Origin: Ignelater luminosus
Lineage: Eukaryota; Arthropoda; Insecta; Coleoptera; Elateridae
Direction of reading: 5' to 3'
Assembly: GCA_011009095.1 (NCBI GenBank)
Contig: VTPC01091264.1
Location: forward strand, 92,949 to 156,948
Length of the DNA stretch: 64,000 bases
Shown here: piece after piece, positions 47,301 through 62,199 of the stretch
Position numbering within the stretch: the first letter of the stretch is position 1
Layout: each line of letters starts with the position of its first letter
The notes under the pieces: model-generated
What the model was told of the DNA's origin: nothing
Databases searched by the model: none
Seen by the model: the letters and a program-made list of their open reading frames with translations, nothing else
Program-made: the position numbers and the translations under genes

Positions 47301-50300
47301 AAATTATGCTTAAAAAACTAAAGCCAGTACATAGAAACTTACTATTACTTACCTGTTATTAAATACAGAAGTTAAAACCAGACAAGATCAAATGCACAAC
47401 AACAAACCCAAAACACAAATTCAATAGGAACAAAACGAAAACATGCTTTTAATAATGGCTAGAACACAGTCAAATACAAAACAACAAAACAATAACAATT
47501 CAACACAAATAAAACAAAGATTAAGAGAACATGCAGTCACAAGGAAAAACGTGTCATGTCAAAAGAATATGCGAGTTTTGTTTAACGACATTTGTCAATA
47601 ATGTCACAAATATTTTTAAATTCATCTGAATTGCCTTATAATTGCATGTTTTTTTTTAAGTCTAGCTATTAACACTTCTTTTAATGCGATTTATCGCTGG
47701 TTGAAGGAGCCAATAATGTCGATTTTGTTTTTAAACGACTTACTTACTGACAAAGTTCATATTTCATATTAGACTCTATCGCTTCTTTGCCAAAATTCAC
47801 GTTAAGAGGCTTGCCTTTTGCTTCCTCATATTGGAAAACTTAAGCTGCCAATGAACTTTTTTCTTGCAGTTTTGTGTTAAGTTCCTGGAGAGGAACATGT
47901 TAACGTGAAGCTTTTGTGCAATTTCTGGGACAGCCTGTATATGGCCAGTTTACTTCCAACTTGCACACAAACCACAGGTGTCTATACAACACATCTACAG
48001 TGAAGGATTAATTGCTAATGCTCGGGCACACAATATGCATAAGCATATATTGCAAAGCAAGTCTTATACTTTTCAGCTTATGAAGTACATAACATGTATT
48101 TAATGGCTGAATTTGATGACACCCTGTATAGAGAATATCTTAGAAATACAGAAAAGTGTATAATTTGATCGAACAACACTGTAGTAGTTGCTTCCTTCAG
48201 ACTATTGCATCTAAAGTAATAGTGTTAATTGTTAAAACAATATTGAGTAAGCTATAAACATCTAAATACGTAGTTTTACTGGTTTTACCTTTGCTGGAAA
48301 TAGATCATGGTTGCTATTAGATAATGATTTAGTAACAATTAGCAACAAACTTTTACAATTTACAATTTCTAGCAGATTACCTGATTACTATTTCTATAAT
48401 ACAAACTTAACCAGTTTTAATTTCATGGTGGAAGAAAACTTTTTCTGTTTTCAGCTGTAATGAATTTCTCATCAGGCTCATTCAGTTTGGGCCTAAGGTG
48501 GCTGAATTTATAAATTAGAATTATATTAATATTAGGCAATCATTAGTCAAACTCCATCTTTTTTAATTTTGCAAATATGTTAGGTTTTTCTTATATTCTT
48601 AAACTAATTTTTGTATACAAGTACAGCAATTAAATAAAAGAAATTAAGTACTAGAACTTAATTTCTAATTTATATTATCATATACTGGTATATAATTAAC
48701 TGTTTAAAGTTATTAGAAAGCACTCGAAGCAACATTTCGATGCTGTAGCTTGAATTTGAATCAAGTACATCGACAAGTAAGATGTTAAAACAGAAAAAAT
48801 TTAGTTCTATTAATATACTATGTTCTTGTAAAATGTAAATTATTATACCTAAATTAAATATAAAAATTCTTTTTAGGTTTTAGTCTTGGATGAAGCTGAC
48901 CGATGTCTAGATATGGGTTTTGAACGAACAATGAATGCAATTATAGCAAATCTACCACCAAAACGACAAACCTTGTTATTTTCAGCAACACAAACAAAGT
49001 CTGTAAAAGATTTAGCTCGACTTAGTTTGAAAGATCCATCTTATATATCTGTTCATGAGAATTCTAAACATAGTACACCTGATGGTTTGGAGCAGAGTTA
49101 TGTAGTATGTGAATTACATGATAAAGTATCTATTATATGGAGTTTCATTAAAAATCATTTGAAGCAGAAGTGCATAATATTTTTTTCTAGTTGTAAACAA
49201 GTTAAATATGTTTTTGAAATATTCTCCAAGTAAGGTTTTAATTTAAAATTTGAGAGACTATTGTTTGATTAAATATTCCTATTTGAAGGTTACGGCCAGG
49301 TATGAGTATTATGGCACTGTATGGAACTCTACATCAGATGCGACGAATGAGTATATATGAAGACTTCTGTAAGAAAACATCTGCTGTTTTATTTGCAACA
49401 GATATAGCAGCAAGAGGTTTAGATTTCCCTAAAGTACATTGGGTTGTACAAGCAGATTGTCCTGAAGATACAGATACCTATATACACAGAGTTGGTAGGA
49501 CTGCTAGATTTCACAGGGGTGGTGAAAGTCTTTTGCTTCTTTTACCAAGTGAAGAGATTATGGCTGAAAAATTACAGCAACGCAAAATACCAATTAATAA
49601 AATAGAGTAAGTAGTTTATAATAATTGGTTACTTGAATTAAATAATATTCTAAGTACAGAAAAATTGAAAAATAAATTATTACTGATTTATGTCTATAAA
49701 AGTAACTGTGGCTGTTTTTATAAGAAATTATCACTTGTATAACTTATAAGATCAATCCTATTGTTACAGAAAGATCAAATTATATGCTATTTAATCTAAT
49801 GCTTCAATCATGATAGGAAGCATAAAATAGATTTATCAGACAAGTTTTTTTTATAGGATAAATCCAAATAAATTTCAAAATCCAGTACGAAAGATGGAAG
49901 CATTCTTGGCAAGAGATCCTGAATTAAAACAATCGGCTCAAAGGGCATTTGTAGCTTATGTTAAATCTATAGCTCTTATGAAAGACAAAACTGTATTTGA
50001 TGTACAGGCTTTGGAAACAGATGCTTTTGCTAAATCTTTAGGCTTAGCTATACCACCTCGAATCAGATTTCTTCAAAGAATGAATGCTAAAACTGCTCAA
50101 AAACCACAAACATCACAAAAAATGGCAAATAAAAAGTATTTTGCTACTGAAAGTGACCCAGAAGATGAAGATAATTTGGAACAAATAAATAATAGTAATA
50201 ATAATATTAGTGGTATTAATGCAAATGATGGGGACAGTGAAGATGATAAACCAATGAAGATACCAACAGAAGATACTAATTTGTTCCATGTATCTGATGA

Positions 50301-51211
50301 TAGTGACAGTGATGATGGTATTCTTAAGGTTAAACGTAGAGATCATGATATCGAATTACCATCACAAGAGGAACTTGAGAAATTAGATTTAAAAAAAAAA
50401 CCCAAAGAAAAAGGCTCTTTCCAAGGTAGCTTTGGCTAAGAAGATTCTCAGGAAAAATATTGCTCCCAATAAAAAAATTGTATTCAATGAAGAAGGGGAA
50501 ACTGTCAAAGTAGGCACTAAAGAGAAAAGATCAGAATTAGCACAACAATACGAGAATGAAAATGAAGGTGGTATAGATATTGAAAAGGCAAAGATGGTTT
50601 TGCGAGAGGAAGATAAATTTGATAAACAGTTATTTAAAGAAAAGGTGAAGATAAAGCATAAGAAAGAAAAGTTAAAATTAAAACAAAAAAGGAAAGCTGA
50701 AAAAGAAGAAAAAGATGATTTTGGTACTGATTCAGAAGGTGAAGCACCTGATTTGTCATGGTTACCAGATCCTGATAAAATATATGGGAAAGTAAACAGT
50801 GAGGATGATAATGAAAGTGGTAGTAATCATAGAAGTGAAATTAGTTTTAAGAATATAGATACTGGAGATGCTGAAGAAGACAGTAATTATATAGAGGAAT
50901 CTCAACCTCAATTTAAATCAAAACCTTCCAAGTGAGTATTTTTAATTTTTTAAAAATTTAACGAGTAAAAGAAGCATTGTAGTTTTTTGTGAATGTTTTT
51001 TTTTGGGAAATTTTTGCATTCCAATAAAGATCTTTTATTTAAATATTCATTTTGTTTCTTGTATTGTTGCAGACTAAAAAGAAAATTAAAAAAGGACAAA
51101 AACATAAAACCAATGAAGAAGAAAAAATATAATATAACTGAAGAAACAAATAATTTGTCAGTAAATGAAGCTGAAGAACTGGCTATGATGTTATTGAAAA
51201 AAAGTCAGTAA
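38304..51211 (+). CDS. DDX10: DDX10 (yeast Dbp4-type) ATP-dependent RNA helicase
   Basis: DDX10/Dbp4 is a nucleolar DEAD-box helicase for 18S rRNA processing. Six exons were placed: 38304-38451, 38509-38973, 48877-49229, 49289-49606, 49857-50931 and 51073-51211. They give about 831 residues after allowing for two extra bases (human 875). Motifs seen: TDIQRETI (Q-motif region), AAQTGSGKT (Walker A, about residues 99-107), [22 protein letters not shown] (about 212), [25 protein letters not shown] and HRVGRTAR. These are followed by the DUF4217-type region ([19 protein letters not shown]), an acidic/basic tail and the C-terminal [16 protein letters not shown] block. Two apparent +1 frameshifts fall in A8 (38350-38357, exon 1) and A10 (50391-50400, exon 5). 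Removing one A at each restores the family frame. Intron 2 is 9.9 kb and contains PNKP. Either sequence error or a disrupted copy could explain the shifts; I favour error. Confidence 0.9.
39202..39366. mobile_element. PIF/Harbinger-type MITE in DDX10 intron 2
   Basis: The element is 165 bp, starting CCCCCCAGTTGCATACAGCC and ending TTTATGCAACCAGGGG, flanked by TTA on both sides (39199-39201 and 39367-39369). Inverted similarity extends inward through ATCTGATTGG / CCAATCAGAA. It is a different family from the 5567-5871 element but has the same target preference. Confidence 0.75.
39607..39710. repeat. Diverged copy of the 26361-26475 MITE
   Basis: It shares GGTTAACCTGACCACTCTTA / GGTTAATCTGATCATTCTTA, TCATGGCTATTTTG / CTATGGTTATTTTG and AGTTCAATT in the same order as the reverse complement of the 26361-26475 element. 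It is more degraded. Confidence 0.5.
41661..41775. repeat. Tandem repeat upstream of PNKP
   Basis: Units start at 41661 and 41708 with TTCAGAAATTACRCTCGGAC and TAAATAAAACGCAT, and a third partial unit (TTCAGAAAATAAC) starts at 41761. The period is about 47-53 bp. It lies within 800 bp upstream of PNKP. Confidence 0.7.
41776..42461 (+). promoter_or_regulatory. Probable PNKP promoter / 5' region within DDX10 intron 2
   Basis: This holds a GC-richer patch (41955-42030, e.g. GATTGGCGCGGGGTCTGCTT) and a perfect 11-bp stem, 4-nt loop hairpin (42095-42105 with 42110-42120, GTTAATTCCTC/GAGGAATTAAC) before the PNKP start. It is the only GC-rich stretch in the big intron, so I infer that it drives PNKP. 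No TATA box was identified with confidence. Confidence 0.35.
42462..44071 (+). CDS. PNKP: PNKP, bifunctional polynucleotide phosphatase/kinase
   Basis: PNKP restores 5'-phosphate and 3'-hydroxyl DNA ends for base-excision, single-strand-break and end-joining repair. It is a single exon of about 535 codons (human 521) after removing one base at each of two A-runs. N-terminal FHA domain: [20 protein letters not shown] (about residues 30-50), which normally binds phosphorylated XRCC1/XRCC4. HAD phosphatase: FDLDGT (189-194, nucleophile Asp190), [17 protein letters not shown] and [15 protein letters not shown]. Kinase: P-loop [10 protein letters not shown] (about 384-393), [17 protein letters not shown] and CRCFLMNT, ending with the expected C-terminal region. 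Extra A's occur in A9 43416-43424 and A8 43812-43819; without them the conserved frame is continuous. It lies wholly inside DDX10 intron 2 on the same strand and has no introns, suggesting a retrogene or an ancient nested gene. Confidence 0.92.
44072..45463. other. Intronic spacer (DDX10 intron 2) after PNKP
   Basis: A likely PNKP poly(A) signal AATAAA lies at 44292-44297. A 110-codon open frame at 44965-45297 has no recognisable family and lies in slightly GC-richer DNA that may be transposon debris. Confidence 0.4.
44292..44297 (+). terminator. Candidate PNKP poly(A) signal AATAAA
   Basis: AATAAA lies 221 bp after the PNKP stop codon. It must be used without terminating DDX10 transcription, since DDX10 is transcribed through here in the same direction. 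Confidence 0.4.
45464..45706. mobile_element. Foldback MITE in DDX10 intron 2
   Basis: The 243-bp palindrome has arms 45464-45551 and 45622-45706 that are inverted copies sharing TATAGTACATGTTACACCTT, AAACAGCTAGAAT and AAATTCATATTTATTTT. The ends lie at TA dinucleotides, compatible with a Tc1/mariner target duplication, but other boundaries are possible. Confidence 0.75.
46386..46690 (-). pseudogene. Transposase N-terminal (DUF4817 / helix-turn-helix) fragment
   Basis: The minus-strand frame contains [20 protein letters not shown] followed by [11 protein letters not shown] and [20 protein letters not shown]. This order (short N-terminal DUF4817-like region, spacer, helix-turn-helix) is that of insect DDE transposases. 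The frame ends at 46386 without a catalytic domain, so it is a relic. The larger open frame that extends to 46796 overlaps the opposite-strand fragment. Confidence 0.6.
46690..47037 (+). pseudogene. DDE transposase C-terminal fragment
   Basis: The plus-strand frame contains [55 protein letters not shown] and [19 protein letters not shown]. It corresponds to the catalytic C-terminal half of a Tc1/mariner-like transposase, in which FWxDLAxxHY and PEIRPIE-type blocks surround the second and third acidic residues. The helix-turn-helix half is absent and several conserved positions are altered, so it is a relic. It is tail-adjacent and opposite to the N-terminal fragment at 46386-46690. Confidence 0.65.
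47038..48876. other. Remainder of DDX10 intron 2
   Basis: This is AT-rich intron with an A/C-rich low-complexity stretch (about 47380-47520) and a CACCCTGTATAG motif at about 48120 resembling a transposon end. I see no gene. Confidence 0.5.
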
Positions 51212-51334
51212 TTAACTATAAAACTCTTAATATAAATTTATTTTGTAAATAAGTAAAAATACATAATTATTTCAAATAACCTGCTTAATACTTGTTTTTA
51301 TGTATACATCTTAAAATAGATTTATTTCTTATTG
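51212..51334. terminator. Shared 3'-end region between convergent DDX10 and CPOX
   Basis: Only 123 bp separate the two stop codons. Minus-strand AATAAA signals for CPOX lie at 51326-51321 (9 bp past its stop) and 51242-51237 (26 bp from the DDX10 stop). The two 3' untranslated regions probably overlap. Confidence 0.5.
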
Positions 51335-55808
<4,474 letters not shown>

Positions 55809-56110
55809 ATCTAATGTTAAATATTCGTGAAAATCATGAACCAATAGATGGCACTTTTGAATGAGAGAGGGCAAAGCCAGTTGATTGTGATACCAAGTAC
55901 CGACACCAAACAAAAAACGATCGTAAATTGAGCTCAATAACGATTTTCTCTCCGTTAGAGGCGCTGTTGGTCTACGTTAAATTTGGCAGGTTTAAACGTC
56001 AGTTTATAATTTTGAGGTTATTAAAATTTAAATTTTAGAAACGTTTATCAAAAGGTTACTCTACATTAAGAATTTACTTTTGCAAGTAATTGTAAGGTAG
56101 CTTTGGTTTC
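55809..56110. promoter_or_regulatory. CPOX upstream region containing copy A of a direct repeat
   Basis: These 302 bp separate the CPOX start (minus) from the ATG of the unassigned frame at 56111 (plus). Copy A of a roughly 165-bp direct repeat (55874-56040) covers most of it. No TATA box stands out. A bidirectional promoter is possible if the plus-strand frame is real. Confidence 0.4.
55874..56040. repeat. Direct repeat copy A, upstream of CPOX
   Basis: It matches 56590-56760 in the same orientation. Shared blocks include AAAGCCAGTTGATTGTGA, AAATTGAGCTCAATAA, GATTTTCTCTCCG, TTTAAACGTCAGTTTATAA and GAGGTTATTAAAATTTAAAT. The offset between copies is about 716 bp. Confidence 0.75.
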
Positions 56111-56827
56111 ATGGAATCCAAACAACAAAAAGGAAATATTACTTTGCCTCCTGCTCAGATACAATCGTTTTCTATATCAGGAGTCTCATCTAGCGATAGT
56201 CTTTCACGCCGTGTTAAAATCTCATCAGAAATACTGATGCTTTTGAAAATATTAACGATTTTCAATTTTGGTCATTTCAAAACGCCATTTTCTGCCAAAC
56301 GAAAGATAGTTTGGCAGATTGAAGCAGCTTGTTTTTGGTTTCCGGATATGAGCAAATTATAGGCACAAAGAGCTTTTCAAAAAATGAAAACTAATTTGGT
56401 GCGAACCTTTTGGCGGTCACTGTATAAAAGTACACAACACTTGCTTCGTTTCACATTCAAATCAAAATTGCTCGCAGTTTTTTCCACTACAACCCTTCTT
56501 ATCAAGCAAGAATTTGTAAAAGAGAAACCGGAAATAACTCACAGAATAATTTTACTACCAAAAGGTGGAGCCGTGTTTAGAAAACAACCAAAGCCAGTTG
56601 ATTGTGAGATAAAGTACATACAACAAACACAAAACGATCACAAATTGAGCTCAATAAAGATTTTCTCTCCGCCAGAGAGAGCGTTGTTGTTCTATGTCAA
56701 ATTTAACAAGTTTAAACGTCAGTTTATAAGTTTGAGGTTATTAAAATTTAAATTAAGAAAAAGTAATTTTGAAAATTTCTTGCTGTGGCATATTGAACGC
56801 ATTTTTGGGGACTTAAATCTTTATTAA
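56111..56827 (+). pseudogene. Unassigned 239-codon frame interrupted by one TAG
   Basis: One frame runs from ATG 56111 (MESKQQKGNITLPPAQIQSF, then SISGVSSSDSLSRRVK) to the stop ending at 56827, broken only by TAG at 56360-56362. The first 40 residues look like an ordinary soluble N-terminus. The second half covers direct-repeat copy B (56590-56760), whose other copy is non-coding, which argues against that part being protein. In a neighbouring frame 56232-56320 also reads protein-like (DAFENINDFQFWSFQNAIF), so an old frameshift is possible. I do not recognise a family. It is divergent with CPOX, 300 bp apart. Confidence 0.3.
56590..56760. repeat. Direct repeat copy B
   Basis: This is the second copy of the 55874-56040 segment, diverged by point changes and small indels. 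It lies downstream in the same orientation. Confidence 0.75.
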
Positions 56828-57897
56828 AAAATTACATGACAGAGTTATTTGGGTTAATCCAGCTTATTCGAAAAACGGTTACGCAACCACTACAAAATCT
56901 TTTTTACAGTATTTTATAAAAAATAATTGTGAAAGTGATTATTGATGAAACTGACGTCTGGGAAATAGAAAATACTCATGCTCATACAAATTTTGCAAAG
57001 AACCATGAATAATAAAATTTGATGCAAAATGATATATCATCATTTTAAGAAAATTTGAGTAATAAGTGCTGTACTATACAGGATGTCCCTAAAAGATTGG
57101 TACAACGATTTAACCAAACTTACCTCTATCAAAAAGTGCTTAAAAATATTTCTGTTTTTTTAAATAAAAGAGTGCTTTTAACGATTGGAATTAAATTTGG
57201 GATGTGAATGTGTACTGGAAAAGGGAATAATAGTTATTTCTCTGTTATTCCTGTAATAATCCAGAAATACTACTTCCAGAGCGTTTCAAGTTAGAGTTTA
57301 TGAATGAGAGTCGAGAAAACTATTAGAGATGCGAAATCGGCTATTTTTATTCCCATCGACAACCCAAAAATAAAGCTACACTACCTTAATTTGCTTCAGA
57401 AATAACATCAAAAAATGGATTTTTCTAATTGTATTTCATGGGTAGTAAATTTTTTATTATTTAGAAAAACAACCTTAAGATATTGTTTTTGTTTAGTCTC
57501 TTCAGAATTCTGTGCGACGTATCTTGTATTTCTGGAAGTTTCAGGGATTTTCATGCATAGACACAAATTTGAACGCTAGGAATAACGTAATCGGTTATTA
57601 ATTACGTAATTACTTTTATACGTATACGTTTGTCAAATTAAATGAGAATCCGAAGGCTCTAAATGGACTAATAATTGTTGCGCATCGTATATTTTTATTA
57701 CAATATGTATCTAAGCAATTTACAATACATACTATAATAAAAACGTGTAAAGTACAGTAATTATTATGCAATTTACATTGACATTGACCGTAGCCAAGCG
57801 GTGTAGTTAGATTTATCAGTAACTTGCTTAACAGAATTTTCCTTTGCTAAGTTTAAGCAGGGAATCTCAGGAATTATTGAGTAACCATTCTCTTAAC
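56828..57897. other. AT-rich spacer, no gene recognised
   Basis: An ACTATACAGGATGTCCCTAA motif at about 57074 resembles an element end; no partner was found nearby. Confidence 0.45.
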
Positions 57898-58381
57898 ATA
57901 CGAGGCGGTACCCAACCAAAAACAACCGAAATTTGTTTTAAAAGCTATGTATTTAATTTCTTTTACAAAACAACCTTATCACCTTCACAGTACTCTCCAT
58001 TACACTTAATGCATTTGTTCAATCTGTGATTCAATTCTTGGAAACATTTCTCAAACGCCTTTGTTGTAATGGCCGACAGCTCCTCCCTCGTTTTTTTCTT
58101 CACCCCTTCTACGTCGTCGAAACGCTATCTTTTCATGTCTCGCTCATTCGCGGAAACAAAAAGAAGTCGCGCGGAGCGAAGTCAGGTGAGTAAGGGACGT
58201 GGGGCAAGGGAGTCATGCCGTTTTTGCTAAGAACTGGGGCACCGAGATAGTTGCGTGAGCAGGTGCATTGTCATGGTGACAAAACAAGTCCTCCGTCTGC
58301 CACAAATTCAGTTTCTGCTGCGTTTTTCCTGAGCAGGAAGCAAAATTTCACAGCCGCTCGCTGTTCACTTAAGTCACCCAT
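57898..58381 (-). pseudogene. Internally deleted mariner-family transposase
   Basis: On the minus strand an ATG at 58381-58379 begins MGDLSEQRAAVKFCFLLRKN, matching the mariner N-terminal start (EQR...KFC...L.K...E). Within about 70 bp the sequence jumps, in a shifted frame, to the C-terminal catalytic block LFCHHDNAPAHATISVPQF, then PYSPDFAPRDFFLFP, then after a stop and shift RFDDVEGVKKKTREELSAI and CIKCNGEYCEGDKVVL, stop at 57963. About 600 bp of the usual coding region, including the first catalytic Asp, is missing between the two blocks. A terminal-repeat-like end (TACGAGGCGGTACCCAACCA) lies at 57898. The opposite terminus was not found. Confidence 0.75.
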
Positions 58382-61300
58382 GACAACCAAAAAACGAGGA
58401 CGTTTCTTAAAGAGAACAACTACTTTTTTAGGTAAATATATAGGCAGGGCTCAAAGCAAACAAACCATTACTTGAGGTTGTAGATCAATTTTTTGCATAA
58501 AGTAATGGAATGTTGGAATAAATACACGAAGTACTTCCGTGTTTGGTTTCATGTGCAAAACTTTCTGTTGTATTTCCTTACATACACAAGTAAACGTACT
58601 ACATAACCATTCACAAAATTTAGGACAGTCTGTCGGGCATTCAGTGACTACCGAAATTTGATAGACCGATGAATCTCAAATCACCTCAGCAAGTTTAGGA
58701 ACAGTATATTCAATTTTGTTTTGCAGTTGATGAGGTAAGTATACGTGGAAGATTCTGATCCTGAAGTTGGTCAGCCGTATCGGTTGTGATAGTTTGGAAC
58801 TGGCAAACGATCACATTTCACATTGAAAAATTATATAAAATCAACAACTTGGCATATTTTCCACTTTTCCTAACAGTGACGTCGGAATTGCTAGTTTGAA
58901 TTTTGAAATAGTGTATCAGCCATTCTGTGACTTCTGGTGTAGACTGGTGGTTTCCAATCAGATTATTTAACTGAGATTGCCACTGGAATCTTCTTTGCCG
59001 ACGGGAAATCTTCATTTTTTGAGTTGGTCTGCAAGACGTTTCATGATCTGAAATCAGTAGCAGGCTAGTCACATACAGACTGTAGTGGCGAAAACTGCAT
59101 TGGACAAGTTGGTTTATTTTTGCAGGCGATGATGTAATCAGGTGTGAAAAATAACCAAATTTGCGAATTTGTACCATCTAGTGATCGCTCTACACCGACC
59201 GACTGACGATTCTTTCATCACGTTTCTCAACTTATGATGTAAGAAAATCTACAGTGGACTCTTGGTTTAACACATCCTATAATTATTGTTTGGGTTACCG
59301 ATATCATCACAACTGAATTTCAAAGAGGAGGGAATGCAGGGCATTTTGCGGGATGGCGATTCTAAAAACGAGACAATCCTGGACAATGCGTGACAAATTG
59401 TAGCTTTAGTTTTTGTTATGTGAATATTAAACTCACAGAATTTCATTTCAATCGGTACATAAATAAATAAAGAACGAAGGTGAACATGGTTTCGGACTAT
59501 TTCAAAAATATTTACATCTAACCTAAAAATGTCTGCGTTACAATCTTATTATTCTCAAGATTGACAAAATCCGGAATGTAATGCATTTTAATGTAAGTCA
59601 GCCCTTTACGCATCTAGGTTGTATATCTACACTATCTGTAACTATTTGCAATTGTCCGTAAGTTCATGACTCGGTTGTATTTTAAATTTGCCATGTAGCA
59701 TTCTTGTGGCATGCAAAGCGGTGGCGAAAAATGCGCCAATGCAGTGCACCTAATGAAACTACCATTTCAAATTCAAAAAGAGACGGTTTTTTGACAAAAG
59801 TGACTGAATATGATGTCATCGAGTCTGTTTAATAAATTATCTCTTCAAATACAACTCAAACTTGTATAAATTATCAGATAAGTTTGCAAGATTTTGACTA
59901 AACTTGGAACATAGGTTCCTTGGATCCTGAGGTTGTGGAAGACATCTTGGTTTCCATCCAGCGTGGTCCCTTAAGAGACTTGACTCTTACGAGTTCATAT
60001 AAAAATTGGACATAACTTCAACACCAGTCAACCGTTTTACCGTACAGATATGGGATGTTGGTCATTGGTAGTGGGCGATTAAAAACTCTTCAATGGTTCA
60101 GGTACTGGCAATGGTCTTTCGTTTCTTCCTAACATCTTCTGGGTTATGAGGGGAAGATTTTGAAAAAAATTCTTTGCTTGTAAGTCAGAGGTAAACAAAA
60201 TAATTGAATGGAAAGGTGCAAAAAGGGGGTAACAAACTGTCTGGAAACGAGTGCTCTCCAATAATTGATTAAGACAAGGTAGTTACACAAACTGTGCATA
60301 AATAAAATATGTAACATTATTAGTTAGCATAAGGCAGAAGCTAGATATTTTCGAAACTGTGAAAAAAGGGAATATGTGCAGCACATATTATCATTATTAT
60401 TACGGACGAGTGTATTTCTTTGCAGATTATAAGATATTATGAGTGGTTTGGTCCATTTATTTATTTATTTATCGTTTTAACGGCATCGGCAGTTAAATTA
60501 ATTAAATAAGTTTGTAATTTTTTATTTTTTATCAGTTTTTACTATTTTACTGTTTCTTGGCAGTGTTCACTTTCATTAAATAAACATTCATTGTCATAAC
60601 TGAAGTTAATAGATGATATTTAGTAGATTTAAATGCCTTTTTTCTGCAATTGTCACTATAGTGAAACTTTCCTGACTTAAAAACATCAAGGAAGCGTCAC
60701 TTTATCTGCCTAGAGAGAATCGAGAACAAAACAAGAAAGCTGAGGCAACATAATATTACCATCAAATTTTTTTTTAGATTTTTCTCTTTTAGACCTTTAT
60801 TTTTTTAATTGACAGTTGCAGAAAAAATTTTGTAAGTACCATGTCAGGGAAATGTCTTCACAGGACTCGCAAACTTCCAGGACGAGTCGCTAGGCGGGTC
60901 CTGGAACAGACCTGCTCGTCCTGTAAAGTATCACTTCCTCGATTTGTTAATTTTTAAGTAAGATTTGTACGATTTATACAGTTTTAAACTTCCCCGGAAA
61001 AATATCTGATCGAAAAACAAATCAATTATAAGTAGAACCTAAAAGAATAATAATGAACAAGATTTGACTGACTACTCGTATTAGTTTTAAATGATTTGCT
61101 AAAAAAAGTTTCAGAAATTCAATAGTCGATCTTGTCAGAAAGCATTAATACTAGTCAGATGCTAAATAAATTAAATATTGAATAAAATCGTGAAACTGCT
61201 TGATAAATGTAAAGTTGTATTTTCCTACTATCTCTTACTTATACATAAATACAATTATGTCGACAAGTTACCTTTTTATTATTTTAAACAACTGAAGTAC

Positions 61301-62199
61301 AAGCACCAATTCCACATTTTGTTTTGTGCGTGCACATACGTTTAAAGAATGATATTTAAAACGTGTGATTAATTAATATCTTCGGGGGTTTTTTAAATAG
61401 CGTTTGTAACTTTCTATTTGGTGCATACATTTAAAAAATAGTAGCGACTTGTTAATGTAGTAAATTAAAAACAATTTCGTCTTAAAAAACGTGAAAAGGC
61501 TCTTTTTTAAAAATACTTATTCATCATTGATTATCGTTAATGAGAATGCATACGAATCAAAAACCGCACATAAATTATTGCGAAATTCATTGTGGGTTTA
61601 ATAAACTTTTTTTTATTCATATAAAAACAAATCTACTTCACAAACAAAATTAAATAGAAAAGTAAGTCATATTTGAAATTCCCGCTTTTATTTACATACC
61701 TGGCTTTGACGAACCCTCGTTGCCGCTGATGGATTATCAATGCAAAACTAGTAATAAATGCCTTGCTAAACATTTCTAACTTATTTGTAGGTAGTTTATA
61801 CAAAACAAAACTCACAGTTTGTATTCACTATATGCTGAAATTAATTTATTAAATATAATTTAAGGAAACTTGCTAACTCATCTCATTCCGTGCACTGTCA
61901 AAATCAGCTGTTGGGAGGTGATATGTAGGTTGCGGTTGCGTGTTCTACATTCTCACCATTTCACTTTGAATATATTCGTAGACTATAAGATAGAAAAAGT
62001 AAAAAACAGGGATTGAGTCTGTACTTTACTGCACACGAATGCAACATGTGTTATTCTTTATATTGATCTGTCAAGTGTGTATTTTTAAAAATGAATAAGT
62101 TGATGCAAACGGCTTGGTAATCGTAATCAACCTTAGGTAATCAAAGATTTGTTGGCACTGTCTAATTGTTTTATAAAACAACGAACCCATATTGTTTGT
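58382..62199. other. Intergenic spacer, no gene recognised
   Basis: Open frames at 58818-59177 (minus) and 60079-60261 (minus) show no family features. The interval 58400-60270 is a little GC-richer and may be old transposon sequence. A small hairpin at 60878-60923 is listed separately. 60900-62000 is plain AT-rich DNA. Confidence 0.45.
60878..60923. repeat. GC-rich hairpin in AT-rich spacer
   Basis: CAGGACGAG (60878-60886) and CTCGTCCTG (60915-60923) form a perfect 9-bp stem around a 28-nt loop, which itself contains GGGTCCTG and CAGACC blocks. It is unusual for this AT-rich neighbourhood. Confidence 0.55.

Noticed and set aside
38350..50400. Programmed ribosomal frameshifting as the preferred explanation for the four shifts
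   Set aside because: No downstream pseudoknot or known slippery signal was seen, and all shifts are single extra A's in long A-runs, which fits sequencing error better.
58818..59177. 119-codon minus-strand frame near the mariner relic
   Set aside because: Not similar to mariner or any family I recognise; likely chance.
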